From positions 1 to 64,000 of the forward strand of contig CAIOKO010000258.1 in NCBI GenBank assembly GCA_903858935.1: a stretch of 64,000 nucleotides of DNA. The letters run 5' to 3'. This stretch comes from an uncultured Schlesneria sp. (GTDB lineage: Bacteria; Planctomycetota; Planctomycetia; Planctomycetales; Planctomycetaceae). The notes beneath the pieces were generated by a model. That model was not told the origin of the DNA, did no database searches, and worked only from the letters and a program-made list of their open reading frames with translations. Positions 8,366 through 17,097 of this stretch are shown here, piece after piece. The position numbers were made by a program, and so were the translations under genes. Each line of letters opens with the position of its first letter. Position 1 is the stretch's first letter.

Positions 8366-9538
8366 TCATGAAAAAAAGGCTTCCCTGTTGTGTATTTGAT
8401 CCTTGATGTTAAATGTCGTTCGAATTCTTGAAGCAGCTGATATACCCAACTCTTTGCGAGTTGCGTCGTCAGCTTGGATTTGGCGAATCGCACGTGCTAG
8501 TACTTCCGGCTGATCCGGCGGCACTATCCAACCGGCATGGGGTGGGTTCAGGATGTCACGCATTCCGCCGACGTCAGTTGCGATCACTGGTACACCAAGA
8601 CACATTGCTTCCATAATAAAGCGACTTTGCTCCTCGCTCTGAGACGGCAACACCGCGAGATCGGATGCGGCCAGAAGATTAAAGACGTCTTGTCGAGCAC
8701 CAAGAAAGGAGATTCGCTGTTCGAGATGCCGGAGTCGAATTTGCATTCGACAGAAGTCAAGATAGGCTTCGTCTTCACCATACGCTGGCGCCCCACAAAT
8801 TATTAGGTGCCCCTGCGGCACCGATTGCATTGCCTCTATCAAATGATGAAACCCCTTGCGAGATGTTATCCGGCCCGCTGAAATTATGAGGAACGTGCGG
8901 TCGTCAAGGCCGAGTTGTCCCCGTACAGAGAGCCTCGATTGATTGGCCGTAACCTCTTCTGGTGCGAGGCAGTTCGGCAGACGCATAATGCGTTCCCTCG
9001 GGAACAGGCACTGCAATTGTGCTTGTGTTTCATGCGACTGAACGGATATTGCAGCAACTCGACGACGACCGAGAGTTAAGAGTGATGCAAGAAACCACCT
9101 TGGTACATCTGCTTCACGCAAGTCCCAAGCAATCGCTGCATTGTGCCAAGCCCCCGACGCAAGGCTCACTAAGTGTCCTTTCATGGAAAATGTGTATACC
9201 AAATCGGGTTGAGTCTTACGCACGTGTTGGGCCAGGGTGTACCCAGCAGACATCAGTGCCTGGCAGAATCGTGCCGCGCGGTAAGGGTGGCAGAGGAGCC
9301 GAGATCGAGGTTCAAAGATGATCGACGGAGCTTTTAACCCATAAGTTTGGACATCCCGGGACTCCATTTCAGAAACCATCGCTCCGCCTTGAAAGGCAGC
9401 GAAGTCTGTTGGAAACCGCGTTTGATCCAGATTCCGTACCATGAGCAAAACACTACGCTCCGCACCGCCATTAATAACTGCGGTGTCGTTGAAAACCAGG
9501 ATGCGAGAACTACCCACCATTGTTAACTCTAGAGTCAA
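8366..9538 (-). CDS. Glycosyltransferase family 4
   Basis: Transfers a sugar from a nucleotide-sugar donor during polysaccharide synthesis, presumably in the cytoplasm. The N-terminal acceptor domain has NGGAERSVLLMVRNL (18-32). The C-terminal GT-B domain has GRITSRKGFHHLIEAM, FLGARQDVFNLLAASD and a nucleotide-sugar-binding segment ending in EAMCLGVPVIATDVGG. The glutamate expected before this segment in GT4 enzymes is present in EEQSRFIMEAM. An alternative start at residue 7 (MVGSSRIL) would put the first strand at the N-terminus. The donor and acceptor cannot be deduced. It is the upstream partner of the deacetylase. Confidence 0.88.
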   Translation of the reverse strand: MTLELTMVGSSRILVFNDTAVINGGAERSVLLMVRNLDQTRFPTDFAAFQGGAMVSEMESRDVQTYGLKAPSIIFEPRSRLLCHPYRAARFCQALMSAGYTLAQHVRKTQPDLVYTFSMKGHLVSLASGAWHNAAIAWDLREADVPRWFLASLLTLGRRRVAAISVQSHETQAQLQCLFPRERIMRLPNCLAPEEVTANQSRLSVRGQLGLDDRTFLIISAGRITSRKGFHHLIEAMQSVPQGHLIICGAPAYGEDEAYLDFCRMQIRLRHLEQRISFLGARQDVFNLLAASDLAVLPSQSEEQSRFIMEAMCLGVPVIATDVGGMRDILNPPHAGWIVPPDQPEVLARAIRQIQADDATRKELGISAASRIRTTFNIKDQIHNREAFFS

Positions 9539-9937
9539 TTCGGTTCGAAATGCGTTAAACCATTTCTTTACTGGCCGTCAGACGATATTTGGCCCTCTTG
9601 GAAAGTCAAGAAACTCCTCGTCGGAATTCCTGCGAGATGCTGCAGAGCGAACCATTGATGCACGGATATCTCTGTCATGCCTTGAAATTGCGAGCGTTAT
9701 CTAGTCTCTGCAGTCGTTACCAGAGCGAATCGCTCAGAGGATGTTGCGCCGAGATCGTCATTGTGCGTGTGGCTACCGGGCAAGTCACCTGCTCCCATTC
9801 CTCGCGTGTCAGGCTTTCCGCCTTTCGCCCACGAACTGCCCCACTGTGCATTTCACAACGGCTTTCAAAAAGGGGACAGGCACCGAGGACGGAGCCAGTC
9901 CCCTTTTTGAAAGCCGTTGTGACGTAGTGTTGAATCG
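9539..9937. other. Intergenic region with a long hairpin
   Basis: Between the GT4 gene and the end of the large cytochrome gene. Apart from the palindrome at 9854-9921 nothing coding or regulatory was recognised. Confidence 0.6.
9854..9921. repeat. Perfect 24 bp inverted repeat
   Basis: The arms CACAACGGCTTTCAAAAAGG.. (9854-9877) and their exact complement (9898-9921) flank a 20 bp loop. The GGGGACAGGCACC and GGAGCCAGTCCCC words at the loop are typical of REP-like elements in planctomycetes. It lies just past the stop of the large cytochrome gene, so it could also act as a transcription terminator. Confidence 0.85.
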
Positions 9938-12900
9938 TCACTTTTTGGCGCTTTGTTTGGGTCGCAGTCGGGAATCTCGTGACGGACCGAACCAGTCTTC
10001 TAACCGGAAGTGAAGATCGACTTCGCGTTCCCTTGATCCTTGAATTCTCTCGTCGCGCTGGATTTCCGGAATCCGGTAGGGGGTGACTCCGTCCGGCAAC
10101 AGGTACATTCTCCGTTGTTCTTCCAGGGAGAGTGGTCGACCTCCAACTCGTCCGAAGACTGCGATCTGGTTGCCCGATTCGTCAACGGCCCGATCACGAT
10201 CGACCCCTTCGGAAATCGCCTTTGCACACCCGCCGTGTGGAAGGGAATACCCGGCGATGATTCGAGGAATCGGCTTGGGAAGAAAGCTGTCATACCCTTT
10301 GGTTTCAGGGGATGTCAGTTGCAGGACTCGCATGCCGTTGCGGCCATCGGCCACGAAGGCGAACTGGCTGGCATAATAGGCTCCCAGCTTCACGTCGTAG
10401 ACGTCGTTCATTTCGCCGCCCGCGTTGTATTCCAGATATTTCACAGGAAATTCCGGATTCGTCACGTCGATGATCACCAGTCCGTCACAGCCTGCCGCAA
10501 CGTAAGCATAGTTTCGTGCGACATAAACGTTGCGAGCGTCTCGCAAGGGATGCGTAGTGACGAGTCTCGGATGAGCGAGATCGGTCACGTCCAGGACCTT
10601 CAATCCATCCTGATCACAAACAAACCCATATCGAAACTGAATCTGAACGGCGGTTGGATTACGCAGCACATCGGCACCAATCGTCGAAACAATGCAAGGG
10701 TTTTTGGGATCGTTAAGATCGACAACAACCAAACCCGCACTGCAAGAGACATAGGCATATGTCCCGACGACCGTTACCGCACGCGCTCCGTTCAATTGTC
10801 CTTGAGGATTAAAGACAACATCGGCCTTCAGGAAATTGTTGGTTGGGTCACCATCCAGCAGCGTCCCAGCGCCGATCAGAATTAACCCGTCGTACAAGTC
10901 GGTCGCATAAACATACGCGTAAACGGCATGCACAGCCGCCTCATGATTTTCAGGACGATGGGTTCGTGTCGGATCTGGGGCGATCGTTGTCGGAGCAGCC
11001 ACCGAAGTCGCGTACCGGGTCTTCACGTAAAACTTCTGCCCGAGCGGCGAAACAGGTGCTGTCGAGAATCGCTGGGAAAACGCTTTGTCATCAATGAAAG
11101 CGATGTCAAAAATGCGAACGCCCCCTTCACCGCACGCTGCATACAAGTATTCTCCACGAGCCTGAAGGCTGAGGATTTCCGGGTGTTTAAACGGATGCAG
11201 AATGCTGTCGCCAATATCCTTGCCTGGATGTCGGGCGGCGATTAGCTGACTCCCGTTTTTGCAGTGCTTCTGATATCGGTTTGGGTAAACAATCTGATGC
11301 ATCGAGCTGCCGATTACGGTCTGAGGTTCATCCCTCTCGGATACCGCCACGCCGTGGATTCCGTGCTCACCGGCCCCAACCCAGCAATAGCGGCCAATGA
11401 AATTCATAAAATTCGTGCCGTGCATCATCAACTGGGCCATTTGTGCGTTGTTGCGATTGTCTTGAGTCAGATGACAATCCGCGCACATCTTGGTTTCGCC
11501 ACGCCCTCGAACTGTGTGAGGGACGTTTGTACTGAAAGCGATCCCGCTCATTCCTTCAGCAGAAATCGTCTGCTGCTGCGTATAGATGGAATCGCGGTTC
11601 TGGTTATAGGACGTCACATGAATCGCACACGACGACCGAGCCGGACCGATTTTGTTACCGGTCACGTTGCCATCGTGAGCCAGCATATAAATATCTTCTC
11701 GAAGCGTTTGAAAGTTATAAGAGACATAATTTCGCGTAACGTCACCTTCATTATGTAACCCCGGCGCCTTTTTATTAGCCTTTTGTGGCAGATGGCAGCC
11801 GTAGCAACTGGGATTCCAGGACGAATGACAGGCGATACAGTTAAGCTTTGCTCCGGCGTGGGCACATTCGCGTTCAGACTCCGGAACATCACCCCATGCG
11901 TATTCTCCGCCAGGAGCGAAACGGACTGTCTTCGCCAGGGCCGAAAGTGCGTTGTAATCTTTGTGCTTGGGATTAACCGTGTCTGCGACCTGCTTAATCT
12001 CCCAACTCAGGTCTTTTTCGACCATTGAATTTTGAACAACACGGTTGCCTCGCACTTCAAACCGGCGTTTTCCGAATGGAGTTCGCATCGAGGTCAGGTC
12101 TCGACCAACCGTGTTCCGCAGCGGATTCTCTTCGGCAGCCGGCCCGGTCGTGTGCATCTTCGGAATTCCGTTGACGACTTCAATCGCCCGCTGTTTTACG
12201 GAACCGTGACAGTCTTCACAGCGAATTTCGATTGCTGCCCGAACTTCCCCGTAAAGCTTGGTGTTTCCGTGCACATCCTGGGCGAAGTGACAATCGACGC
12301 AGTGCATCCCCTTTTCAAGATGGATATCCAGCAGATGCACGGGCAACCCGTTTTGATCCCTTCGCAGACTCTCTTCAAGTTCAAGTATGCTTTCAAGCGA
12401 TTTCTCATCACGATTCCGATGAACTTCTCGCGACCTGAGAGGCATATCAACGGCCGCCTGTCGTTCGCTCGGACCTGGATCTGCAATCTTATTTCCAAAG
12501 CGGTCCAGGTGGTTTCCTTCAGCATCCTTCTTGAAAACTGCTTTAAATACCCAACCATGTCCGTGGAAATCAGCGAAGTGGGACTTTTTCAGACGAGGGT
12601 TCAACTCTGCGATCGAATCGAGAAATGCAGGATCAGTCAAATTCGTGCGAGTCGTGATTTCATTGGGATCACTCATTTGAGACTGAGTGAATTCCTCTGA
12701 AGTCAAATTCCGCTCGACCTTCGGATACATCATCTCACCGTCAGTTTCCTGGTCCCACCACATGTAGCCCAGGTAACTGTTCATCACGGTTGTGCCAGGA
12801 TGAATATGGCAGACAATGCACTGGCTGGTTGGCATTCCCGTGACGAAACGGTGCGCCACAGGATGCCCTGGTTCGTTTTTGGGAATCATCGGATCGACGT

Positions 12901-14059
12901 GACTGACAAATTCGTCCGTCTCGAAATGTGCTGTTCCTTGATTACCGTATTTGGCCCAGGGACCGGAATTCACCGGTGAGCGGTCGTTGGCATAAACCAT
13001 GTGACACGACGAACAACCGCTGGAGCGATAATCGCCAGGGTGGTCGTTCGTACCAAGAAAATTCAGTGTTGGATCGAAAAGACGAGTCTTTTGCAAACCG
13101 ATGAACACCGGGTCCGTCCGGTTCAACGTTCCCAAACCACGATTACTGAGACGAGTTCTCGGCTTCCCGTTCAGCTCCTGAGTTTCGGGAATACCGATCT
13201 CGTTCGTAAACCTTCCACCCCGTTCGAAGATGCGCAGAATGTTTCCAGGCTGACTGTTTTCGAACCTCGGCAGAGGATCGAGAAACGGCAGAATACCTTT
13301 TCTGGCCGTCTCTTCGGGGGTTGGAGCGGGCACTGTCTGAAGCCTTTGTGGCGTGCCATTCATGGAATAGCTTTCGCCGTATTTTGGCCACTTGTTCGGG
13401 ACAGCTCCATTGTTATACAACGCCGCGCCCCACAACATGCAACCATGCGTCATCATGCTTTTTTTGACTTCAAGCGTTTCCTGCGAATGGCAGCTTGCAT
13501 TCCCGCAACTCAAATGAGCGATTCGCAAATCACCAGGATTCACGAACCGAATGAATTCAGGACACTCTTCATTTAACAGAGTGTAAGAACGGACGGGATT
13601 GGCCGAGGAATGCCAGATCTCGGGATACCGAGGCTGGACATGTGCCTCAATCTTATTTGTCGAATTGCTGTTGCCACCATGGCAATCAACACAGCCGAGA
13701 TGAAACGACAAGGGACGATCCGGCTGCTCATGCGGATCACACGCGTCTTTATGGCACTGAATACATCCCTGGCTTTTCATCGCAGCCAAATCAGCCGTCT
13801 GGCCGAGCAGCGTGTTTCTGAGCGCTTCATTTATCGATGGCCGATTTTCTCTCGGAGCTATGGGATCATTTTCAACAATGACAGGCGGAAGCGACCTCTC
13901 CCTTTTGACGAGACGGACCTTTTCGCCCGCATGCACCAGACGAGACGACACCAATCTTGGATTGACGTCGATATCCATCGTGAAGACGACGAAAGCAACA
14001 ACGCCTATCAGTGCGAAAAGTCTACGATTTAATTTTTGATGTCGATCCATGAGCGGCAT
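9938..14059 (-). CDS. Ten-haem c-type cytochrome with C-terminal LVIVD beta-propeller
   Basis: A very large exported electron-transfer protein. A signal anchor (residues 12-28) is followed by CIQCH 99, CVDCH 123, CGNASCH 185 (CX4CH), CSSCH 349, CIVCH 414, CVDCH 587, CEDCH 614, CIACH 741, CYGCH 752 and CADCH 859: ten haem sites over 765 residues. From about 960 to 1260 come LVIVD-type repeats such as YVSCSAGLVVVDLNDP, VCDQDGLKVLDVTDL and VAAGCDGLVIIDVTNP, expected to fold as a propeller. A second ATG at 14050 is an equally good start. It lies 83 bp downstream of a beta-barrel gene on the same strand, suggesting a porin-cytochrome pair that passes electrons through the outer membrane. That role is inference: no experimental homologue was identified. 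Confidence 0.86.
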   Translation of the reverse strand: MPLMDRHQKLNRRLFALIGVVAFVVFTMDIDVNPRLVSSRLVHAGEKVRLVKRERSLPPVIVENDPIAPRENRPSINEALRNTLLGQTADLAAMKSQGCIQCHKDACDPHEQPDRPLSFHLGCVDCHGGNSNSTNKIEAHVQPRYPEIWHSSANPVRSYTLLNEECPEFIRFVNPGDLRIAHLSCGNASCHSQETLEVKKSMMTHGCMLWGAALYNNGAVPNKWPKYGESYSMNGTPQRLQTVPAPTPEETARKGILPFLDPLPRFENSQPGNILRIFERGGRFTNEIGIPETQELNGKPRTRLSNRGLGTLNRTDPVFIGLQKTRLFDPTLNFLGTNDHPGDYRSSGCSSCHMVYANDRSPVNSGPWAKYGNQGTAHFETDEFVSHVDPMIPKNEPGHPVAHRFVTGMPTSQCIVCHIHPGTTVMNSYLGYMWWDQETDGEMMYPKVERNLTSEEFTQSQMSDPNEITTRTNLTDPAFLDSIAELNPRLKKSHFADFHGHGWVFKAVFKKDAEGNHLDRFGNKIADPGPSERQAAVDMPLRSREVHRNRDEKSLESILELEESLRRDQNGLPVHLLDIHLEKGMHCVDCHFAQDVHGNTKLYGEVRAAIEIRCEDCHGSVKQRAIEVVNGIPKMHTTGPAAEENPLRNTVGRDLTSMRTPFGKRRFEVRGNRVVQNSMVEKDLSWEIKQVADTVNPKHKDYNALSALAKTVRFAPGGEYAWGDVPESERECAHAGAKLNCIACHSSWNPSCYGCHLPQKANKKAPGLHNEGDVTRNYVSYNFQTLREDIYMLAHDGNVTGNKIGPARSSCAIHVTSYNQNRDSIYTQQQTISAEGMSGIAFSTNVPHTVRGRGETKMCADCHLTQDNRNNAQMAQLMMHGTNFMNFIGRYCWVGAGEHGIHGVAVSERDEPQTVIGSSMHQIVYPNRYQKHCKNGSQLIAARHPGKDIGDSILHPFKHPEILSLQARGEYLYAACGEGGVRIFDIAFIDDKAFSQRFSTAPVSPLGQKFYVKTRYATSVAAPTTIAPDPTRTHRPENHEAAVHAVYAYVYATDLYDGLILIGAGTLLDGDPTNNFLKADVVFNPQGQLNGARAVTVVGTYAYVSCSAGLVVVDLNDPKNPCIVSTIGADVLRNPTAVQIQFRYGFVCDQDGLKVLDVTDLAHPRLVTTHPLRDARNVYVARNYAYVAAGCDGLVIIDVTNPEFPVKYLEYNAGGEMNDVYDVKLGAYYASQFAFVADGRNGMRVLQLTSPETKGYDSFLPKPIPRIIAGYSLPHGGCAKAISEGVDRDRAVDESGNQIAVFGRVGGRPLSLEEQRRMYLLPDGVTPYRIPEIQRDERIQGSREREVDLHFRLEDWFGPSRDSRLRPKQSAKK

Positions 14060-14142
14060 CCATGCCAGGCACTTTCAGCAATTTATTCGTCAATTGCCAT
14101 AAAAACCAAGACTCGCACAAATCCATCGATAATCAACAAAAT

Positions 14143-16761
14143 CTAGAACTGAAAAATCGCCTGCATGAAGGCCGCACTTAGCACCCCAAGTGACGCAGAC
14201 GTCGTACTCGCGTTCGATGTCGTAAATGGCGACGTTGTGCCGTACAAATCTTTAAATCCAGCCCCGGGCAACAGACACGCATAGCCGCCGGTCAGAATAA
14301 TATTGTCACTTAGTAGCGGTCTGTACTCCAATCCGACACTCAGGTCAACGCCAATGGTCGGGTGGATATTATTCTGAAATGTATAGGCCTGAAGGACCTG
14401 GGTACTGTCAAACTCCAGGTAATTCGCGTTCGTAATCAAACGTGACCTGGGGGTTAATTCAAAATCCATACCCAGATTGAACAGATGCAAACCCGGATTG
14501 ACGAAATTGCTTTGCCCTTCGAACTTGCTGGACCTCAGGTCAGGTACAAGACTCATACGATTCACCAGACCGACGCCAAACAGATCGATCTGCTGGCGCT
14601 GCCAATAACTGAATTGACCGCCTGCGAAATTCGGGTTATCGAGGATCGTATCAAACCCTTTCGCCGTATGGTCATATGGGTTTCGGTCCCCCGATGCGTA
14701 GAAGAACGACGTCCGGAACCGAATCCAGTCGCGGTCGTAAGAAAGTTCCACGGCGGCCATTTGAGCGTTGATGTTTTGACTCGTCCCCGCGAGCGGATTT
14801 TGCGAATCTTTACCCGTCACCCAATAGAACGCGTTTGAGATGTTGAACCGACCAAAGTGACCGTCACCCGCCATCCCAAAATAGACGGATTCAACGCGAT
14901 GTGGCTGAAACACCCCAACAGGGTCAGGACGGGCAAGAAAATTATTCCGGTCGAATTTGTAACTCGGTCCATCGTTATTGTAGTGCATGCTAAATTGAGC
15001 TGTGTATCCGGGAAAAACAAAATCCTGACGATAGTAATTCGCAATCACGATATTCTGGTTGCGGTCTTCGAATGTATTAAGTTGACTGTTCGTATCCTTT
15101 TCAGCCTGCCTGAAGAACAAGAGGTTGAACTGATCGCGATTTGCCAGTCGCGTTCCAAACAGACGCACTGCACGATTGGTATCCGAGAAAATGAAACCTC
15201 GAAAATCGCTGGTGAATTGTTGGGACCCGACTCGCATTGACGCGAAGTCGTAGTCCGGACTGAGGTCTTTCAACTTGGCTTCAACAAAGTACTCTTCCAG
15301 AGCCATGAAATCGTCGAACCGTGATTTACCGAGGCGAACATCTGGATTGACGACGGCCAATTGTTGCGCCGACAGATAGTTGGCATCAAAGACGGGCGTC
15401 AGCCTGACATTCCAGTCAACTGGCTTGAAACTTGTGTTTCCATGAAACAGGTCGACGGACAATCGAAAGAAATTGGTCGTAAAATACTGGTTATTGTTAC
15501 CAAAAAACTGTTGTTGATTTGGTTTTGCCGTACTTTCAAACGGCGTTGTTGCCGTCGGAACCTGACGGAATTCCTGAATACTGTTGATCTGCCCGGTGAA
15601 CCTGATGAACGTGTGCTGCCCGATGATCGGGTAATCCCCTTTCAAGGCATTCAAATTATAGGGATCCCACCAGTGCCCTTTTTTATAGGGATAATCCTCA
15701 CCAAGCGGATGCTTCCGGTCATAGCGATCCCAATCGGAATAGCCGGATCGCCAACGGTCGGGAACGGGCACAAAATGACCGTCCTCCTGCACGTCGACAG
15801 GTAAAACCCCGGACTTACCCGAATACCCGAGTGGAGCTTCGATGGGATGCACGGGCCAGACGTTCGCAGCGACGGGCTCTGTAAATATGTCACCAGGTTC
15901 AGCAAAGGGCCGATCGAGCAGGCTCGGATCAAGCATGTTGCCAGATTCAATCCCCTCGTCGAACTCTGCTGGCTCTTCAATCTCTGGAAAGACCCTGTTG
16001 AACGGACGAGGAGTGGGGGGCAGATCTAACGTTTGAAACGTCGTCAAACTTGTTGAACCGGCCTCATAGAATGGGTCGGAACTTTCCATCGACTGACCCG
16101 TTAATGGATCAACGACATCACCTCCGTGATACACCGCACGCCTGACTCGCGACCGCCCCGCGACACCTGGAGTTTCGTCTTCCGACTGAAAGCGACTTCT
16201 TACCGATAAAGAAGACTTTTTTGCTGACTCAACGGGGAATTGATCCAAAGAGTGACCAGACCTTAATTCCTCACGAGGACGCGACTCGGAATACTCAGCA
16301 AGAATCAACCTCGACTTTGCCTGACACAGCGAGTCCGGATCACGATCCGCCAGCAATGCGACCCGGTCCAAGAGCAAGCGACTGGGAACAATACGTGCAA
16401 CAGCTTCCAATGCGTTACGACGAATCTGACTGTCGCGATTCTTGAGCAACTCAACCAATACCTCAGACAAATCTCGCAAGCGATCCTCGGCAATCGCATC
16501 GGCGGCAGCATTTTTCGTCGCAGCGGACCAACCCAGCTCTCCAGACAGCAACTCAATTCTCGCGACTGCAGGCTCGGTTACGATTTGATCAAAGCTGTTT
16601 TCTTGCGAATACCCGAATGAACTGACTGCAACTGCTGACCCGAGACTTAATAGAAATAAACAACATCTCGCCAGAACTCGACGACTGGATCGAATCTGAC
16701 GCAAGCTCACGACCCGAAGAATCGAGTACACAATTCCCGGTGATTGGTGAGGTTGATTCAT
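14143..16761 (-). CDS. Outer-membrane beta-barrel protein with N-terminal HEAT-like region
   Basis: Exported protein of 872 residues. A long signal region has its hydrophobic core at about 30-50. Residues 60-150 show helical repeat character (ALEAVARIVPSRLLLDRVAL). A Pro/Glu-rich linker runs to about 330. From about 380 to the end there are alternating polar/aromatic strands (FRLSVDLFHG, ASMRVGSQQFTSDF, VIANYYRQDF, LITNANYLEFDS), and the chain ends in Phe (AFMQAIFQF), as expected of a BAM-inserted barrel. It resembles alginate-export-type porins, but the substrate is unknown. It is the first gene of a likely two-gene operon with the ten-haem cytochrome, so it could be the barrel housing an electron conduit. 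Confidence 0.75.
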   Translation of the reverse strand: MNQPHQSPGIVYSILRVVSLRQIRSSRRVLARCCLFLLSLGSAVAVSSFGYSQENSFDQIVTEPAVARIELLSGELGWSAATKNAAADAIAEDRLRDLSEVLVELLKNRDSQIRRNALEAVARIVPSRLLLDRVALLADRDPDSLCQAKSRLILAEYSESRPREELRSGHSLDQFPVESAKKSSLSVRSRFQSEDETPGVAGRSRVRRAVYHGGDVVDPLTGQSMESSDPFYEAGSTSLTTFQTLDLPPTPRPFNRVFPEIEEPAEFDEGIESGNMLDPSLLDRPFAEPGDIFTEPVAANVWPVHPIEAPLGYSGKSGVLPVDVQEDGHFVPVPDRWRSGYSDWDRYDRKHPLGEDYPYKKGHWWDPYNLNALKGDYPIIGQHTFIRFTGQINSIQEFRQVPTATTPFESTAKPNQQQFFGNNNQYFTTNFFRLSVDLFHGNTSFKPVDWNVRLTPVFDANYLSAQQLAVVNPDVRLGKSRFDDFMALEEYFVEAKLKDLSPDYDFASMRVGSQQFTSDFRGFIFSDTNRAVRLFGTRLANRDQFNLLFFRQAEKDTNSQLNTFEDRNQNIVIANYYRQDFVFPGYTAQFSMHYNNDGPSYKFDRNNFLARPDPVGVFQPHRVESVYFGMAGDGHFGRFNISNAFYWVTGKDSQNPLAGTSQNINAQMAAVELSYDRDWIRFRTSFFYASGDRNPYDHTAKGFDTILDNPNFAGGQFSYWQRQQIDLFGVGLVNRMSLVPDLRSSKFEGQSNFVNPGLHLFNLGMDFELTPRSRLITNANYLEFDSTQVLQAYTFQNNIHPTIGVDLSVGLEYRPLLSDNIILTGGYACLLPGAGFKDLYGTTSPFTTSNASTTSASLGVLSAAFMQAIFQF

Positions 16762-17097
16762 TTACGGGTACATGAATCCAAAGTACATGAAAGGAGAAAA
16801 GAAGTGCTCCTGCGTATACGCAAAGGTGATATTTTCATTTTTTCAGCAATTCTCAATTAAATAAATAGTAAGGGAATCATTTGCGGACAACGCTCGTGCA
16901 GTGAGCGAAACTTTCTTACGAATCCGGCAGAAATCGCCAGAATAACCAGCGTTTTCCGTGAATCCTCCGGTGATGCCGAAAAAAACGGCTGTATAACCCG
17001 CTGCGCTTGCCGATCCATTTGGTAAAAGATTCCGCAATCGGTGAATCCATTTGTAAAACAGTTAACAAGCGTTTTCTGCCGTACGGAGTTTTGCGAG
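16762..17097. other. Divergent intergenic region
   Basis: Separates the minus-strand barrel gene from the plus-strand protease gene and so should carry both promoters. No operator-like palindrome stood out. Confidence 0.5.

Noticed and set aside
10040-10885. Long plus-strand open frame inside the large cytochrome
   Set aside because: The minus-strand frame carries ten haem motifs and LVIVD repeats, so the plus-strand frame is antisense shadow.
12032-12700. Second plus-strand open frame inside the large cytochrome
   Set aside because: It is antisense to the same gene and has no recognised domain.
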